64,000 nt of DNA from positions 76,479,032 through 76,543,031 of the forward strand of contig JAOWCC010000936.1 of the NCBI GenBank assembly GCA_030867875.1, in the 5' to 3' direction. A model generated the notes under the pieces. It saw only the letters and a program-made list of their open reading frames with translations, was not told the DNA's origin and made no database searches. Both the position numbers and the translations under genes were made by a program. Below are positions 62,895 to 64,000 of the stretch, one piece after another. The stretch comes from Actinernus sp. WN-2022 (taxonomy: Eukaryota > Cnidaria > Anthozoa > Actiniaria > Actinernidae). Numbering within the stretch: the stretch's first letter is position 1; each line of letters opens with the position of its first letter.

Positions 62895-64000
62895 GTAAGG
62901 GTAGAAAATTAAGGAGGGCTTATTTTCAACTGACCTAGTATTTGTTCGGCAATTATTTATAAAAAGCTCAGAAATTCTTCGATTCATTCCATGCAGTGAT
63001 TGCAGACGAAGGTTGTGGAAAATGCTGGAAAATTGCAGCATTCATCACTTCGTGTCATAATTTTGCAACCGTTTTATATTACTTATCATGTTTCATCAGT
63101 GAGAGTATCCTTTGGGAAGTTTTAACCGATCTTGAGGATAAGGAGAGGTCAATATTAATGCTCAGATCAAAAGGAACCCAGTTCGCCTTTCGTTGTTAAT
63201 GTCGGTTTATATATTAAAACAGAAATTTGAGAAATTAAGTAAGCTTGTAAAACGTATTCACACAAACTTTAGTATTTATATATTTGCTAATACTAGAATT
63301 AATAGGTTCATTGCTGTATTGAATGGCCATGGCTTAATATATATTCAGTACTTTAATTTATAATATATATCCAATTACAATATATATCCAATTTACAATA
63401 TAATTATCCAATCACTTTTATGTTATCGGCTAATTCCCCGAGGGGGGAGACCCTGGGCTGTATGTTGTATGTAGGGAATGCAACGATTTACATGTAGTAT
63501 GTACATTTGTTGTCCCTGTTCAGATCATGTGACAGCTCTCCAGACGATTCAGCGCTTTGTTTTTTTCTTGGGAAACCAAAAAAAAGAAGAAACATTACAA
63601 ATGTCAGATGACCTGATATCGAATAGCTGATATTATGCATCAATCAGCGGCTTCCCCCTGGGGCCGACCTCCGGGGACCCTGGGGGATTTGTCCAAATGC
63701 CCATTCAAACCTCATCTAATCCCCCTGGGTATGGGGCAGGAGAATTTTGACAAATCCCCTCCCTCTGGGGCAAATATAATGGGTCCCTGTAATATACGTT
63801 AACAAATATCAGTTACATATCACCTATAGATCTTTGCAGTAGTAGCACACAAATGATGGCAGTTGCTTGCCCCTCTTCTTTCTAATCTTTACACAGGGGC
63901 CATGGTACCAGATGAAGCAGATGGGCCCTCGTTTGTCACATTGGATCATGAAACTATAGAAGATCACAATGACCTTTTAATGTATATAATGTTACACGTT
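62895..64000. other. Right-hand region, possible intron and exon of the gene starting at 62,826
   Basis: AT-rich sequence with short direct repeats (tccaattacaatata, 63,360-63,415) and a segment with repeated gggg/cccc patterns (63,650-63,790). The putative exon at 63,897-64,000 is the only coding signal. Confidence 0.35.

Noticed and set aside
1..64000. CRISPR array, bacterial operon signals or rRNA
   Set aside because: No direct-repeat/spacer pattern of the right size; tandem repeats here have no unique spacers, and the window is clearly eukaryotic.

Overview
The window is eukaryotic nuclear DNA, most likely from an anthozoan cnidarian (a stony coral or relative). This is inferred from intron-rich GT-AG gene structure, an animal SLC44 gene, and dense short inverted-repeat elements; no species marker was identified. 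Much of it is AT-rich non-coding sequence.

Layout. (1) About 1-11,570: the right-hand part of a decayed Polinton/Maverick (adintovirus-like) element, visibly denser in genes than its surroundings. The order is a left-truncated virion-type gene (-), a 583-aa protein (+), a 317-aa membrane-tailed protein (-), major capsid protein (+, frameshifted), packaging ATPase (+, two stops), four small unknown proteins (+), a retroviral-type integrase (+), a TFIIB/VLTF3-like factor (-) and protein-primed DNA polymerase B (-, with a stop, a frameshift and an internal deletion that removes polymerase motif A). No maturation protease or terminal inverted repeat is visible; the left part lies outside. (2) About 11.6-15.9 kb: intergenic, with a foldback element, a SINE fragment and a small inverted-repeat element. 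(3) 15,952-50,777, minus strand: one complete choline-transporter-like gene (SLC44A family). I resolved 27 coding exons, 2,103 nt in total, giving one uninterrupted 700-residue protein with consistent splice phases. Its introns hold minisatellites, MITEs, SINEs and LINE scraps. (4) About 50.8-57.4 kb: promoter side of SLC44A, a MULE-type non-autonomous element with a 9-bp target duplication, an antisense non-LTR reverse transcriptase fossil, and a 62-bp satellite. (5) 57,420-61,545: a Ty3/gypsy LTR retrotransposon with both LTRs, broken gag and pol, and an integrase lacking the segment that carries its first catalytic Asp. (6) 61.5-64 kb: a long hairpin element and a possible first exon of another gene on the plus strand at 62,826.

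How the parts relate. The Polinton genes form a virus-like set: replication (PolB), integration (integrase), possible transcription (TFIIB-like), packaging (ATPase), capsid (MCP) and several unknown membrane-associated proteins. The copy is inactive because PolB, MCP and ATPase are all broken. The SLC44A gene is the only confident host gene and appears intact. The gypsy element and the MITEs are independent insertions; several can be ordered in time by nesting or by an empty-site copy elsewhere in the window.
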